64,000 nucleotides of DNA from Pedobacter cryoconitis (GCF_014207135.1 NZ_JACHCC010000006.1:41124-105123); one strand, 5' to 3'; shown: positions 22,779-32,486, counted from the first letter of the stretch. Made by a program: numbers and translations. Notes: a model not told the origin generated them from the sequence alone.

Positions 22779-23750
22779 ATGCCAGGAATAAATCAGATTA
22801 AGAAACCCATAGCCGCAGATATAGCAGTCTTTGAAGAAAAGTTCAAGGCCTCTATGCATAGTGACGCCCCTTTACTGGATCGCATTACGCACTATATTGT
22901 GAAGAGAAAAGGTAAGCAGATCAGACCTATGTTTGTTTTTTTTGCCGCTAAACTTTGCGGGGGGATTATCGAATCGACCCACCGCGGTGCCGCACTGGTA
23001 GAATTACTGCATACAGCCACACTGGTTCATGATGATGTTGTTGACAATGCCTATGAGCGCAGAGGTTTCTTTTCCATCAATGCCTTATGGAAAAATAAAA
23101 TTGCTGTACTCGTTGGTGATTACCTGCTGGCTAAAGGCCTGCTGTTATCTGTAAATAATAACGAATTCCGTCTCCTGCAGATTGTCTCTGAAGCCGTAAA
23201 GCAGATGAGCGAAGGTGAGTTGTTACAGATTGAAAAGGTACGCAGAATGGATATCAGCGAAGAATTGTATTTTGATGTTATCCGTCAGAAGACAGCCTCC
23301 CTGATTGCTTCCTGTTGTGCTTGTGGCGCTGCTTCGGCAGGTGCTGATGATGAAACCATCGAAAAAATGCGGTTATTTGGTGAAAAGGTCGGTATTGCCT
23401 TTCAGATTAAAGATGATACTTTTGATTTTGGTACGGATGATGTAGGTAAACCTCTTGGGATAGATATCAAGGAGAAAAAAGTAACCCTCCCATTAATTTA
23501 TGCCTTAAACAGGGCGGATAAAGCCGAGAAAAAGCGGATGATTAACCTGGTTAAAAACCATAAGGACGAGCCGGCTAAAATACAGGAGATTATTGATTTT
23601 GTGAATAGTAAAGAAGGCGTTCATTATGCCACTCAGAAGATGGCACAATATCAGCAGGAAGCATTCGATATTTTATACAGCTTTGAAGAAAGTGAAGCCA
23701 GAACCGGGTTAGAGCAATTAGTCCGTTATACGACAGAACGTAAAAAGTAA
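22779..23750 (+). CDS. Long-chain trans-polyprenyl diphosphate synthase
   Basis: The 323-residue enzyme carries both Asp-rich motifs of head-to-tail prenyltransferases: DDVVD (Asp85, Asp86, Asp89) and KDDTFDF (Asp212, Asp213, Asp216). GKQIRPMFVFF upstream is the usual IPP-binding region. The small residues before the first motif (LLHTATLVH) and the length fit an octaprenyl or heptaprenyl synthase, providing the menaquinone side chain, more than a farnesyl synthase. The exact chain length cannot be read from the sequence. The gene is apparently monocistronic. Confidence 0.9.
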   Translation: MPGINQIKKPIAADIAVFEEKFKASMHSDAPLLDRITHYIVKRKGKQIRPMFVFFAAKLCGGIIESTHRGAALVELLHTATLVHDDVVDNAYERRGFFSINALWKNKIAVLVGDYLLAKGLLLSVNNNEFRLLQIVSEAVKQMSEGELLQIEKVRRMDISEELYFDVIRQKTASLIASCCACGAASAGADDETIEKMRLFGEKVGIAFQIKDDTFDFGTDDVGKPLGIDIKEKKVTLPLIYALNRADKAEKKRMINLVKNHKDEPAKIQEIIDFVNSKEGVHYATQKMAQYQQEAFDILYSFEESEARTGLEQLVRYTTERKK

Positions 23751-23823
23751 CAAATCCTATACACTACATTTTTATGCGGATATATTTTAATTAAAAGCTT
23801 ATTTTAATCAAAATATATTTTTC

Positions 23824-25272
23824 ATGAAGATCCTTCTCTCTCTCTTTCTGGCGGGGCTTGCTACCACTGTGTATGCCCAGGATAATTTTAACACAGCATT
23901 TAGCAATATCAATACAGATGTGCAGCTGCATTCCAGAGCTTATGGTACCTTAAAATCTGCTACAGAAACTATAGGTCATCGTTTAACAGGCTCTGCTAAT
24001 GGAGCTAAAGCCGAAGAATATGCTTTTAATCTATTGAAATCTTATGGTTACGATGTGCGTTATCAACCCTTCGAGGTAGAGAGCTGGAGCCGTATCACTA
24101 ATGAAACCCAGATTGGGGATGCAGCATCATCACTCCGGATTATACCTTCTGTGGCACTGGCACATTCTCCGGTAAAATCATCTGTATCCGCAGCGCTGGT
24201 CGATATGGGAAATGGTTTGGAGAGTGATTACCAGAATGCAACTCAGATTAAAGGTAAAATTGCACTGGTTTATCTGGGCATATTACCCGGTTCACCAAAA
24301 GGCACAGCTTCACTTCACCGTTCTGAAAAGACGGCGATTGCGATTAAACACGGAGCTGCGGGGATCATCTTTATCAACGGAGTAAAGGGCGGAGTGTTAT
24401 TGACAGGAACAGCTTCAGTCACAGGAAAGCTGATTACCATTCCTGCAGTGTGTATTGGCCTGGAAAACGGGATGAAACTCAAAGAACAGCTGAAATCAAA
24501 AACACAGTATGCAAGTTTGAAGATGACCAATTTTTCTGGTCTGATCAAAGCGAGAAATATCATCGCAACGGTCAAGGGTGATTCTCTTCCAAAAGAGAAA
24601 ATCCTGGTTGGAGGTCATCTGGATAGCTGGGATCTGGCCACCGGTGCCATTGATAATGGTATAGGTTCTTTTGCTGTGATGGATATGGCGAGAACTTTTA
24701 AAACTCTGAAACTGAAAACTAAACGTACGGTTGAGTTTATCCTCTTTATGGGGGAAGAACAAGGGTTATTAGGTTCAAAAGCTTATATCGCTCAGGCAGA
24801 AAAGAAACACGAGCTGGATGAGGTGAAGTTTATGCTGAATTATGATATGACTAATGACCCTAAAGGTTTTGCAACAAGCCGGGAGGAAATGAAAATCTTA
24901 TTTAAAGGTTGGGGAGATCAGATAGTAAAAATTGATACGGGCTTCAAGAATGTTTTCGTAGCTGGAGCCTGGTTACATAGCGATCATCAACCTTTTATGC
25001 TGGAAGGGATTCCTACCGGTGGCGGCGCAGGAGGGGAGTTACCTAACCATTCCGGACAATTTTATCATTCTGACGGAGACAGCTTTAAGCTGGTTGATGA
25101 ACAGCAGCTTAAAAATACAGTACGTTACAGTGCAATGCTGACTTACGCCCTGGCTAATACACCAGATCTTCCTGTAGGAAAACAAACAGAAGATAAACTC
25201 AAGGCTTTCCTGATCAAGAATAATCTGGAAGAACCTTTGAAGATCGCCGGTGAGTGGAAATGGAAGGATTAA
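23824..25272 (+). CDS. Exported M28-family metallopeptidase with PA insert
   Basis: The 482-residue protein has a signal peptide (about 1-18, ending VYAQ). A PA (protease-associated) domain is inserted near 110-230 (GKIALVYLGIL, HGAAGIIFING). The M28 catalytic core has zinc ligands in GGHLDSWD (His265, Asp267), Asp277 in AIDNGIG, the Glu pair in MGEEQGLLGS (Glu311, Glu312), and a late His near SDHQPF/NHSGQFYHSDGD. It resembles secreted aminopeptidases/carboxypeptidases (plasma glutamate carboxypeptidase type). It is probably periplasmic or secreted and degrades peptides. It does not appear to belong to the following maltose locus, although it precedes it on the same strand. Confidence 0.9.
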   Translation: MKILLSLFLAGLATTVYAQDNFNTAFSNINTDVQLHSRAYGTLKSATETIGHRLTGSANGAKAEEYAFNLLKSYGYDVRYQPFEVESWSRITNETQIGDAASSLRIIPSVALAHSPVKSSVSAALVDMGNGLESDYQNATQIKGKIALVYLGILPGSPKGTASLHRSEKTAIAIKHGAAGIIFINGVKGGVLLTGTASVTGKLITIPAVCIGLENGMKLKEQLKSKTQYASLKMTNFSGLIKARNIIATVKGDSLPKEKILVGGHLDSWDLATGAIDNGIGSFAVMDMARTFKTLKLKTKRTVEFILFMGEEQGLLGSKAYIAQAEKKHELDEVKFMLNYDMTNDPKGFATSREEMKILFKGWGDQIVKIDTGFKNVFVAGAWLHSDHQPFMLEGIPTGGGAGGELPNHSGQFYHSDGDSFKLVDEQQLKNTVRYSAMLTYALANTPDLPVGKQTEDKLKAFLIKNNLEEPLKIAGEWKWKD

Positions 25273-25298
25273 TTTTATTAGAAATTTTCGGCTATATT

Positions 25299-25327
25299 TA
25301 CCGCTGTAAAATATAATTGCAGCGGTA
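25299..25327. promoter_or_regulatory. Inverted repeat before lacI-type gene, possible autoregulatory operator
   Basis: TACCGCTG (25299-25306) and CAGCGGTA (25320-25327) are exact reverse complements separated by 13 bp, ending 3 bp before the regulator ATG. A weak -7-like TATAATTG lies between the arms. Position and symmetry suggest either a regulator site or a leader hairpin. The core differs from the palindrome before susC, so it may bind something else. Confidence 0.4.
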
Positions 25328-25330
25328 TAA

Positions 25331-26347
25331 ATGCGTAATATCAATATAAAAGAACTGGCGAAGGCACTTAATTTATCCACTTCAACTGTTTCCAGGGCTT
25401 TCCGGGACAATAGCGATATTAGTAAAGAAACCAAGGACAAAATTCTGGCTGCTGCAAAAGAACTGAATTATCAGCCAAATCATTATGCCAGCAATTTAAG
25501 GGAACAGCGAAGTAAAACCATCGCCGTCATCGTTCCAGAGCTGGGTAATAACTTCTTCTCTCAGGCCATTAATGGAATTGAAGGGGTTGCAAGAGCTAAA
25601 GGTTATCATATCTTAATCTATGCAACTGACGATGATTATGAAAAAGAAGTTTCCTTTATCAGGCATTTGCATAATGGTAGGGCAGATGGTATCATTATGT
25701 CTGTTTCCGGAGAGGCTAATGATCATAACTATCTGAATGAACTTAATCAGAAGAGACTGCCGCTGGTTTTCTTCGATAGGGTTTACGAGGATATTATTAC
25801 ACCTCAGGTGATTACGAATGATTATGCCAGTAGTTTCTCAGCTGTACAACATTTAATTAAACAGGGATGTAAACGAATTGCCTGCCTGGTTATTAATAAA
25901 AATCTATCCATTGGTAAAACCAGGATGCAGGGTTATCTGGATGCCCTGGCTAAATATAATATTCCATTTGACGATCGTTTAATTGTAGACTGTACGAACA
26001 GCTATAAAAGAAATAATGTCATCCTGAAAGACATGTTGAAACGATTGAAACCAGATGGTGTTTTTACTTCAGTGGAACGTCTTGCTTTTGCTACCTATTA
26101 CGCCTGTAATGACCTGGATATCTCCATCCCTGAAGAAGTTAAGGTTGTAGGCTTTTCTAGCCTGCAGATTGCCCCTTTACTAAACCCCTCTTTAACCACC
26201 GTTACCCAGCCAGCCACGCAGATAGGTACCGAAGCTGCAATGTTATTATTCAAAATGCTGGAGTTCCCTGAGCAGGTGAATGTAAGTGAAAAAATCGTTC
26301 TTGAGTCTAAGTTAATGAAGCGTAATTCTACTGCGCTGAAACGTTAA
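25331..26347 (+). CDS. LacI-family transcriptional regulator of the maltose/starch locus
   Basis: The 338-residue protein has the LacI helix-turn-helix at the N-terminus (NIKELAKALNLSTSTVSRAF, residues 5-24), then the hinge (YQPNHYASNL). A periplasmic-binding-protein-like effector domain fills the rest (KTIAVIVPELGNNFF, ADGIIMSVS, VVGFSSL). The effector is expected to be maltose or a maltodextrin, judged from the downstream genes. It lies directly upstream of susC on the same strand, with a perfect palindrome of LacI-operator style (AACGTT core) between them. Confidence 0.92.
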   Translation: MRNINIKELAKALNLSTSTVSRAFRDNSDISKETKDKILAAAKELNYQPNHYASNLREQRSKTIAVIVPELGNNFFSQAINGIEGVARAKGYHILIYATDDDYEKEVSFIRHLHNGRADGIIMSVSGEANDHNYLNELNQKRLPLVFFDRVYEDIITPQVITNDYASSFSAVQHLIKQGCKRIACLVINKNLSIGKTRMQGYLDALAKYNIPFDDRLIVDCTNSYKRNNVILKDMLKRLKPDGVFTSVERLAFATYYACNDLDISIPEEVKVVGFSSLQIAPLLNPSLTTVTQPATQIGTEAAMLLFKMLEFPEQVNVSEKIVLESKLMKRNSTALKR

Positions 26348-26372
26348 AAATACGTTAAATTCTTGTTACTAA

Positions 26373-26403
26373 ATTCTGCCCTTTTTGAGCAGAATATTTT
26401 TCC
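26373..26403 (+). terminator. Probable intrinsic terminator after the LacI regulator
   Basis: ATTCTGC (26373-26379) pairs with GCAGAAT (26389-26395) around a 9-nt loop, followed by ATTTTTCC. It separates the regulator from the susC promoter region. Confidence 0.6.
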
Positions 26404-26470
26404 TTTCTTCCGAAATACGCAGAATTTCAGATTTTTTTGCTGTCGTGATTGTTAATAACTATCTAAAACT

Positions 26471-26498
26471 ACGGGAACGTTCCCGGTATCGTTCCCGT
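26471..26498. promoter_or_regulatory. Putative LacI-family operator, perfect palindrome plus extra half-site
   Basis: CGGGAACGTTCCCG at 26472-26485 is a perfect 14-bp palindrome with the AACGTT centre typical of LacI-family operators. A further GTTCCCGT at 26491-26498 is the exact reverse complement of ACGGGAAC at 26471-26478, so two overlapping dyads (spacing 0 and 12 bp) exist. It lies 284 bp before the susC start and is the most likely target of the regulator encoded upstream. Confidence 0.65.
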
Positions 26499-26781
26499 AA
26501 AATAGGCTGAAAAACACTTAGTGTAAAAAAAACACTTTTATTGTTGTTTGAATGGTTGTAATGTGTTGATATACAGTTTTATACTGTGTGATTTATTGTG
26601 TAATTGTGAAAAGTAGTGTAAAATTTATTAGGGTATTTTAGTGATTTTAAAATATTAAATATTGTGTTAAAAAATTATTTGATATAAAATTTTGAAATGT
26701 GGAGGTCAAATGTGAATTTACGATGTGTGTGATACACAGTAAATATTATCCAAATATATACCCCAAAAAAAATTATCAAAT

Positions 26782-29772
26782 ATGAAAGTATTTTACGTGA
26801 TGAGGTATTGTCTGCTGCTGGTTTTAACCATAACCGCACTGACCGTACAAGCACAGACCGGTTCAATAACTGGTAAGATCATTGATGAAACGGGACAAGG
26901 TCTTCCTGGGGCATCTGTATTGATCAAAGGGCAGAGCAGAAGTGCCAGCACAGATGTGAATGGGGATTTTAAGATTACTGGAGTAACCAAGGGAGCTGTT
27001 GTATTGACAGCAAGTTATATTGGTTACACTTCCATTGATCAGAATGTAACCGTGAATGGTAATACGGTAGTAAATTTCAAACTGAAGCCAGACGCGCAGA
27101 ACTTAAATGAAGTGGTTGTGATTGGTTATGGTTCAGTACAGAAAAAAGATCTGACCGGATCTGTGACTACAGTAGGCGCTAAAGATTTTCAGGCAGGTAA
27201 TATTACTTCGCCTGAGCAATTGATCGCTGGTAAAGTTGCCGGTGTATCCATTGTTTCTAATAGTGGACAGCCTGGAGCAGGAAGTACTATCCGTATTCGT
27301 GGTGGTGCATCATTGAACGCGAGTAACGATCCTCTGATTGTGATTGACGGTGTTCCTTTTGGAAGTAACCTGACTGTTGGTGCGACAAGTGGTACTGTAA
27401 TCGCAGGGGTTGCGAATCCGCTGAGTTTAATTAATCCGAACGACATTGAGACTTTCACTGTATTAAAGGATGCTAATGCAACTGCAATTTATGGTTCAAG
27501 AGCCTCTAATGGTGTTATTCTGATTACGACTAAAAAGGGAAAATCAGGAGAACCTACAATCAATTTCAGCACAGTCAATTCTTATGCTACGGTTGCTAAG
27601 AAGGTAGATGTATTAACGGGTGATCAGATTCGTGCTTATGTGAATGCGAATGGAACTGCTGCGCAAAAAGCCTTATTAGGTACTGCTAATACGGACTGGC
27701 AGAATGTGATCTACAACAATGCATTCACTACAGATAATAACCTGAGTATTGCAGGAAGCTTTAAAAATGTTCCTTATCGGATTTCCGGTGGTTACCTGGA
27801 TCAAAAAGGTTTGTTACGTACAGACGAGATGACAAGAGCAACAGCTGGGATATCTCTGAATCCAACTTTCTTTGATAAACACCTGAAAGTAGATCTGAAC
27901 CTGAAAGGTTCACTAAGTGAAACACGTTTTGCCAACACGGATGCTGTAGCTGCGGCAATTCAGTTTGATCCGACACAACCTGTTTATGCTAATAATAAAT
28001 ACGGCGGATATTTCGAATGGTTAAATGCTGATGGTAGTATAAATCCAAATGCGCCAAAAAATCCATTGGGATTAATTGAAGAAAAACAAAATAATGGTAA
28101 AACAGCCCGTAGTTTTGGTAACTTAAAATTAGATTACTCCTTCCATTTCTTACCTGAACTGCATTTAAATGTGAATGGTGGTTATGATGTGTCTAAAGGA
28201 TATGGAGCTATTAATGTTCCGGCTTATGCAGCACAGAGTATAGGAGGCCCAGGAACAGCTTCCCAATACGAAGCTGTTCAGCATAATAAAGTAGCGGAAG
28301 CGTTTTTTAGCTATAACAAGGATCTGCAAAGCATCAGAAGTAATATTAATGCAACTGCTGGTTACGGTTTTTATGACAACTCTACAACTACTTACAATTT
28401 CAATAGCTATAATGCTTTAGGTGTTTTGCAGAGTCCAATAGTATTTCCTTTTGATACACAGCAAAATCGACTACTGTCTTACTATGGTCGTTTGGTATAC
28501 ACCTACGCTGATAAATATATTTTCTCAGGAACGATGCGTGCTGATGGATCATCGAAATTCAGTGAGTCTGGCAGGTGGGGTTATTTCCCTTCAGCCGGTT
28601 TTACCTGGAGAGCAATTGATGAGTCATTCTTAAAAGACAGTAAAGTGTTTTCTGATTTGAAAATGCGTTTAAGTTATGGTATTACCGGACAGCAGGATGG
28701 TATTGGTAACTATACTTATTTACCAAATTACTACACCAGTGTAAATGAGGCCCAGTATCAGTTAGGCAATCAGTTTTACCATATGTATACACCAATTGCT
28801 TATGATAAAAATCTGAAATGGGAAACTTCTACGACTTACAATGCAGGTCTGGATTACGGTTTCTTCAAAGGAAGAGTATACGGTAGTGTAGATGTTTACT
28901 ATAAAAAAACTAAAGATTTATTAAGTACTGTACCAATTGCAGTAGGAACGAACTTCAGTAACCTGTTATTAACGAATGTTGGTAACATGACCAATAAAGG
29001 AATTGAGGCAAGTATCAATGTAGGAATCATTAAGTCAGCCGATGTGAACTGGGATATGGGCTTTAACTTTACCTACAATAACAGTAAAGTAACCAACCTG
29101 TCTCTTAACCCAAGCCCTGATTATAAAATCGGAACTACTGATGGTAATATTACCGGAGCCACTGGTACTACATTGAAATGGAATTCAGCTAATTATCAAC
29201 CTGGATCCTTCTATGTATACAAGCAAGTTTATAATGCACAGGGAGCACCAATCGAAGGTGTATATGCTGATTTAAATCATGATGGTGTTGTGAATGATCA
29301 GGACAGATATTTCTACAAATCTCCGGCACCTAAATATATCATGGGTTTCACTACTTCATTTAACTACAAAAAATGGACGCTGAGTACTGTATTGCGTGCG
29401 AACATTGGTAACTATATTTATGATAATGTTGCCTCTAACCTGGCTGTAAGCAGAAATATTCTTAGCCCAAGCGGTCTGATCAATAATGCAAGTACCTCAT
29501 TCTACGATACCAATTTCTCCAATAACCAGTACCTGAGTGACTACTATATCAAAAACGCATCCTTCCTTAAAATGGATAATGCAGGTGTTGCTTATAATTT
29601 TGGTCGTATCTCACCAAACTCAAAGGCTAATCTTCGGATCACTGCAAACGTTCAGAATGTATTTGTGGTTTCCAAATACAAGGGAATTGATCCTGAGAGT
29701 AGTTCGGGTATTGATTATAACTTATACCCAAGACCAAGAACATACAGTTTGGGGCTTAACGTAGGATTTTAA
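26782..29772 (+). CDS. susC: SusC/RagA-family TonB-dependent outer-membrane transporter
   Basis: The 996-residue protein has a signal peptide (about 1-24, ending VQAQ), then a carboxypeptidase-regulatory-like domain (about 27-105, TGSITGKIIDETGQGLPG). A plug domain (about 110-250) shows VVVIGYGSVQKKDLTGSV and ATAIYGSRASNGVILITTKKGK, and a C-terminal 22-strand barrel ends in an aromatic residue (LGLNVGF). With SusD it forms the lidded importer for oligosaccharides, energised by TonB. The neighbours (GH13, GH31, GH65) indicate maltodextrins as substrate. The start codon at 26782 follows an A-rich leader without a Shine-Dalgarno sequence. susD begins 27 bp after the stop. Confidence 0.96.
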   Translation: MKVFYVMRYCLLLVLTITALTVQAQTGSITGKIIDETGQGLPGASVLIKGQSRSASTDVNGDFKITGVTKGAVVLTASYIGYTSIDQNVTVNGNTVVNFKLKPDAQNLNEVVVIGYGSVQKKDLTGSVTTVGAKDFQAGNITSPEQLIAGKVAGVSIVSNSGQPGAGSTIRIRGGASLNASNDPLIVIDGVPFGSNLTVGATSGTVIAGVANPLSLINPNDIETFTVLKDANATAIYGSRASNGVILITTKKGKSGEPTINFSTVNSYATVAKKVDVLTGDQIRAYVNANGTAAQKALLGTANTDWQNVIYNNAFTTDNNLSIAGSFKNVPYRISGGYLDQKGLLRTDEMTRATAGISLNPTFFDKHLKVDLNLKGSLSETRFANTDAVAAAIQFDPTQPVYANNKYGGYFEWLNADGSINPNAPKNPLGLIEEKQNNGKTARSFGNLKLDYSFHFLPELHLNVNGGYDVSKGYGAINVPAYAAQSIGGPGTASQYEAVQHNKVAEAFFSYNKDLQSIRSNINATAGYGFYDNSTTTYNFNSYNALGVLQSPIVFPFDTQQNRLLSYYGRLVYTYADKYIFSGTMRADGSSKFSESGRWGYFPSAGFTWRAIDESFLKDSKVFSDLKMRLSYGITGQQDGIGNYTYLPNYYTSVNEAQYQLGNQFYHMYTPIAYDKNLKWETSTTYNAGLDYGFFKGRVYGSVDVYYKKTKDLLSTVPIAVGTNFSNLLLTNVGNMTNKGIEASINVGIIKSADVNWDMGFNFTYNNSKVTNLSLNPSPDYKIGTTDGNITGATGTTLKWNSANYQPGSFYVYKQVYNAQGAPIEGVYADLNHDGVVNDQDRYFYKSPAPKYIMGFTTSFNYKKWTLSTVLRANIGNYIYDNVASNLAVSRNILSPSGLINNASTSFYDTNFSNNQYLSDYYIKNASFLKMDNAGVAYNFGRISPNSKANLRITANVQNVFVVSKYKGIDPESSSGIDYNLYPRPRTYSLGLNVGF

Positions 29773-29799
29773 TAATATAAATTTAAGAGAGAGAGAAAG

Positions 29800-31383
29800 A
29801 TGAAAAATCTATTCAAAATATTTACGGCAACAGCCATCCTGATGGCCACCTTCTCGTCTTGTAAAAAAGACCTGAATTTGAAGCCTACAAATGATATCAC
29901 TTCAGATGTTGCTTATTCTACTCCTGCTGGTTATAAGCAGGTACTGGCTAAAGTATACGGAAGTTTCGCTACTACTGGTGGCGGTGGTTCAGGTTCAAGT
30001 GACCTTGGCGGGATTGATGCAGGAACATCCGATTTTATTCGTTTATACTGGAATGCTCAGGAATTAACTACTGATGAAGGACTTTGTGTATGGAATGATC
30101 CGGGAGTTTATGACCTGAACTATCAGACCTATACTTCAGATAATATCCTCCTGAGAGGATTATATACAAGGAGTTTATACCAGATTACGGTGATCAATGA
30201 ATTCCTGCGCGAAAGTACTCCGGCTAAATTAGCTTCCCGTAATATTACAGGAGCAGATGCAGCTAATATTGCTGTCTATGTAGCAGAAGCAAGATTTTTG
30301 CGCGCCTATCAATACTGGGTATTGATGGATTTATTTGGTAATCCTCCGTTCATCACTGAAAACAATCTGATTGGCACAACAGCACCTCAGCAAATTAAAC
30401 GTGCAGATTTATTCAAGTATGTAGAGAGTGAATTATTAGCTATTGATCCTATTTTATTAACGTCCAATGAATATGGAAGGGCAACTAAGGCAGCTGAATG
30501 GATGTTGTTATCACGGTTATATCTGAATGCGTCAGTTTATACAGGTACTGACAGAAACACTGATGCGATTACTTATGCAAGCAAAGTTATCGCTGGTGGT
30601 TTCAGTCTGCACTCAGCTTATAAAAACTTGTTCCTTGCTGATAACAATATCAATAACCCGGAGACCATCTTATCTATTAACTATGATGGAACCCTGACTC
30701 AGAATTATGGCGGAACTACCTTTATAGTCAATGCGTCTATCAATGGTGATATGAAACCTGCTACTTTTGGTGTTCCAAATGGTGGTTGGGGTGGTATCCG
30801 TACCCGTTCAACTTTACCGGCTATGTTCGGTATTTCAGGTGCTTTTACTTCTAATCCTGATTCAAGGGCAATGTTCTATGGTGACAAATCTGTGAATGAT
30901 GCTGTAGCCGTATTTACCGATGGTTTACGTGCTATCAAATTCAGAAATGTTAATCAGGCAGGTGTTGCAGCTCCATCAATTGGTGGAACCTTCTGTTCTA
31001 TTGATTTCCCTTTATTCCGTTTACCGGAAGCTTACCTGAATTATGCTGAAGCTGTTTTACGTGGCGGCGGCGGTGGTTCGATGGGCCAGGCGCTTACTTA
31101 TGTTAACCTTTTGCGTCAGCGTGCCTATGGTAACAGCAGTGGAAATGTGACTTCCCTGACATTAGATAATATCCTGACAGAAAGAGCCAAAGAATTCTTC
31201 TGGGAAGGATACCGTCGTACAGATTTGGTACGTTTCGGCAAATTTACTGATGGATCATATTTATGGCCATTTAAAGGTGGTGTTGCTGCAGGACGTGGTA
31301 TTGATGCGACACGTAGTATCTTCCCGTTGCCATCTGCTGATTTGATTGCCAATCCTAATTTAACACAGAACCCAGGTTATTAA
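29800..31383 (+). CDS. susD: SusD/RagB-family starch-binding outer-membrane lipoprotein
   Basis: The 527-residue lipoprotein has a signal ending in FSSC (Cys21), followed by KKDLNLKPTNDIT, a common SusD N-terminus. TPR-like helices support the ligand face (EARFLRAYQYWVLMDLFGNPPF, FRLPEAYLNYAEAVLRGG and LLRQRAYG are characteristic). The late motif LTERAKEFFWEGYRRTDLVRFGKF is the standard SusD C-terminal signature, seen near 455-480. It caps the SusC barrel and delivers oligosaccharide. It lies 27 bp from susC and 18 bp from susE. Confidence 0.96.
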   Translation: MKNLFKIFTATAILMATFSSCKKDLNLKPTNDITSDVAYSTPAGYKQVLAKVYGSFATTGGGGSGSSDLGGIDAGTSDFIRLYWNAQELTTDEGLCVWNDPGVYDLNYQTYTSDNILLRGLYTRSLYQITVINEFLRESTPAKLASRNITGADAANIAVYVAEARFLRAYQYWVLMDLFGNPPFITENNLIGTTAPQQIKRADLFKYVESELLAIDPILLTSNEYGRATKAAEWMLLSRLYLNASVYTGTDRNTDAITYASKVIAGGFSLHSAYKNLFLADNNINNPETILSINYDGTLTQNYGGTTFIVNASINGDMKPATFGVPNGGWGGIRTRSTLPAMFGISGAFTSNPDSRAMFYGDKSVNDAVAVFTDGLRAIKFRNVNQAGVAAPSIGGTFCSIDFPLFRLPEAYLNYAEAVLRGGGGGSMGQALTYVNLLRQRAYGNSSGNVTSLTLDNILTERAKEFFWEGYRRTDLVRFGKFTDGSYLWPFKGGVAAGRGIDATRSIFPLPSADLIANPNLTQNPGY

Positions 31384-31401
31384 TCAAAATCTATCATAGA
31401 T

Positions 31402-32448
31402 ATGAAATCATTATATATAAAAACCATGACCTATAGCCTTTTCCTGCTATTATTCATGTCATGTAAAAAGGATGAAACTAAAGTTGTGGCGGGTAACGGC
31501 ACAGCTCCGGTTCTGACAGCCACACAAAGTACGCTGGTCCTGGACAGCACTAAAAAAACGCAAAATGCTGTCACTTTCAACTGGACAGCCTCTTCTTTTG
31601 GCTATAGTGCTGGTGTAAGTTACGCGATCCAGATAGATCTTGCAGGGAATAGCTTTAAAGCACCTAAGGAGATTGCCGTAAATACAGCTTTAACCCAAGC
31701 CTATACGGTTTCTGACCTGAATGATCTGGTTAACCAGATGGGGTTGACCGTTGGTGTAGCTGGTAAACTGGAAGTAAGAGCTGTAGCTACTATCAGTAGT
31801 ACTTATGCACCTGCATATTCCAATGTGGTTCCGATTACTGTAACCCCTTATCAGATTGTGATCAATTATCCGTCACTTTATGTTCCGGGTTCTTATCAGG
31901 CAGCACCTAACTGGACACCGGCTACCGCAGCAAAAATTTCTTCAGTGGCTGGTAATCAGGTTTACGAAGGATATGTTAATTTCCCTGATGGATCGACAGA
32001 CTTTAAATTTACCTCAACGCCAGATTGGGCCGGTATTATTTACGGTACTTCTGCCGCAGGTACACTAAGTGCGGGAAGTGGCGGGAACTTACATGTTGAC
32101 GGTGCAGGCTATTATCTGATCAAAGCCGATACCAAAGCATTAACTTATTCACTGACTAAAACAGTATGGTCAATCATCGGAGATGCTACCGGATCATGGA
32201 GTACTGATACACCGATGACTTATGATGTAACTAATAAAGTCTGGACAGTGACCATGCCACTTTCAGTAGGTGCGCTTAAGTTCAGGGCAAATGGCGCATA
32301 TGATATTAATTTCGGTGATAATACTCCTGCAAATGGTAAACCAGTATACGGCGGAGCGAATATCCCTGTAACTGTTGCAGGAAATTATAAAATCGTCTTA
32401 AACCTAAGTACGCCGGGTAACTATACCTACAGTATATCTAAACAATAA
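31402..32448 (+). CDS. susE: SusE-like surface starch-binding lipoprotein
   Basis: The 348-residue lipoprotein has a signal ending in FMSC (Cys21). An Ig-like SusE N-terminal domain (about 35-150) shows TLVLDSTKKTQNAVTFNWTAS, split around residue 50. Two carbohydrate-binding-like modules of the SusE/SusF C-terminal type follow (about 155-255 and 258-348), seen in LYVPGSYQAAPNWTPATAAK and WSIIGDATGSWSTDTPM. Such proteins hold starch on the cell surface without hydrolysing it. It is shorter than SusF of Bacteroides thetaiotaomicron. A perfect hairpin terminator follows 8 bp after the stop. Confidence 0.9.
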   Translation: MKSLYIKTMTYSLFLLLFMSCKKDETKVVAGNGTAPVLTATQSTLVLDSTKKTQNAVTFNWTASSFGYSAGVSYAIQIDLAGNSFKAPKEIAVNTALTQAYTVSDLNDLVNQMGLTVGVAGKLEVRAVATISSTYAPAYSNVVPITVTPYQIVINYPSLYVPGSYQAAPNWTPATAAKISSVAGNQVYEGYVNFPDGSTDFKFTSTPDWAGIIYGTSAAGTLSAGSGGNLHVDGAGYYLIKADTKALTYSLTKTVWSIIGDATGSWSTDTPMTYDVTNKVWTVTMPLSVGALKFRANGAYDINFGDNTPANGKPVYGGANIPVTVAGNYKIVLNLSTPGNYTYSISKQ

Positions 32449-32456
32449 AAAAACAG

Positions 32457-32486
32457 AAAAGCCCTGAAAATATTTTCAGGGCTTTT
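32457..32486 (+). terminator. Palindromic terminator between susE and the glucosidase gene
   Basis: A 30-bp perfect palindrome, AAAAGCCCTGAAAAT and its reverse complement, ends in TTTTCC. It stands inside the locus between the SusCDE genes and the enzymes, so it may end most transcripts or mark the 3' end of a more abundant susCDE mRNA. Confidence 0.8.

Larger units (their letters stand above)
26348..26781. other. susC: Regulatory intergenic region before susC (434 bp)
   Basis: Besides the terminator and operator, the stretch 26510-26760 is AT-rich. It contains several short dyads: ACACTTAGTGT (26514-26524), ACAGT/ACTGT (26573-26587) and TGTGT/ACACA (26726-26738). No full TAnnTTTG element was found, so the susC promoter could not be placed. 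No coding frame is credible here. Confidence 0.5.

Noticed and set aside
26510..26760. Riboswitch or small RNA before susC, suggested by several GTGT-type dyads
   Set aside because: The dyads are short, AT-rich and unlinked, and match no known riboswitch core. A promoter was not located either, so nothing firm can be said.
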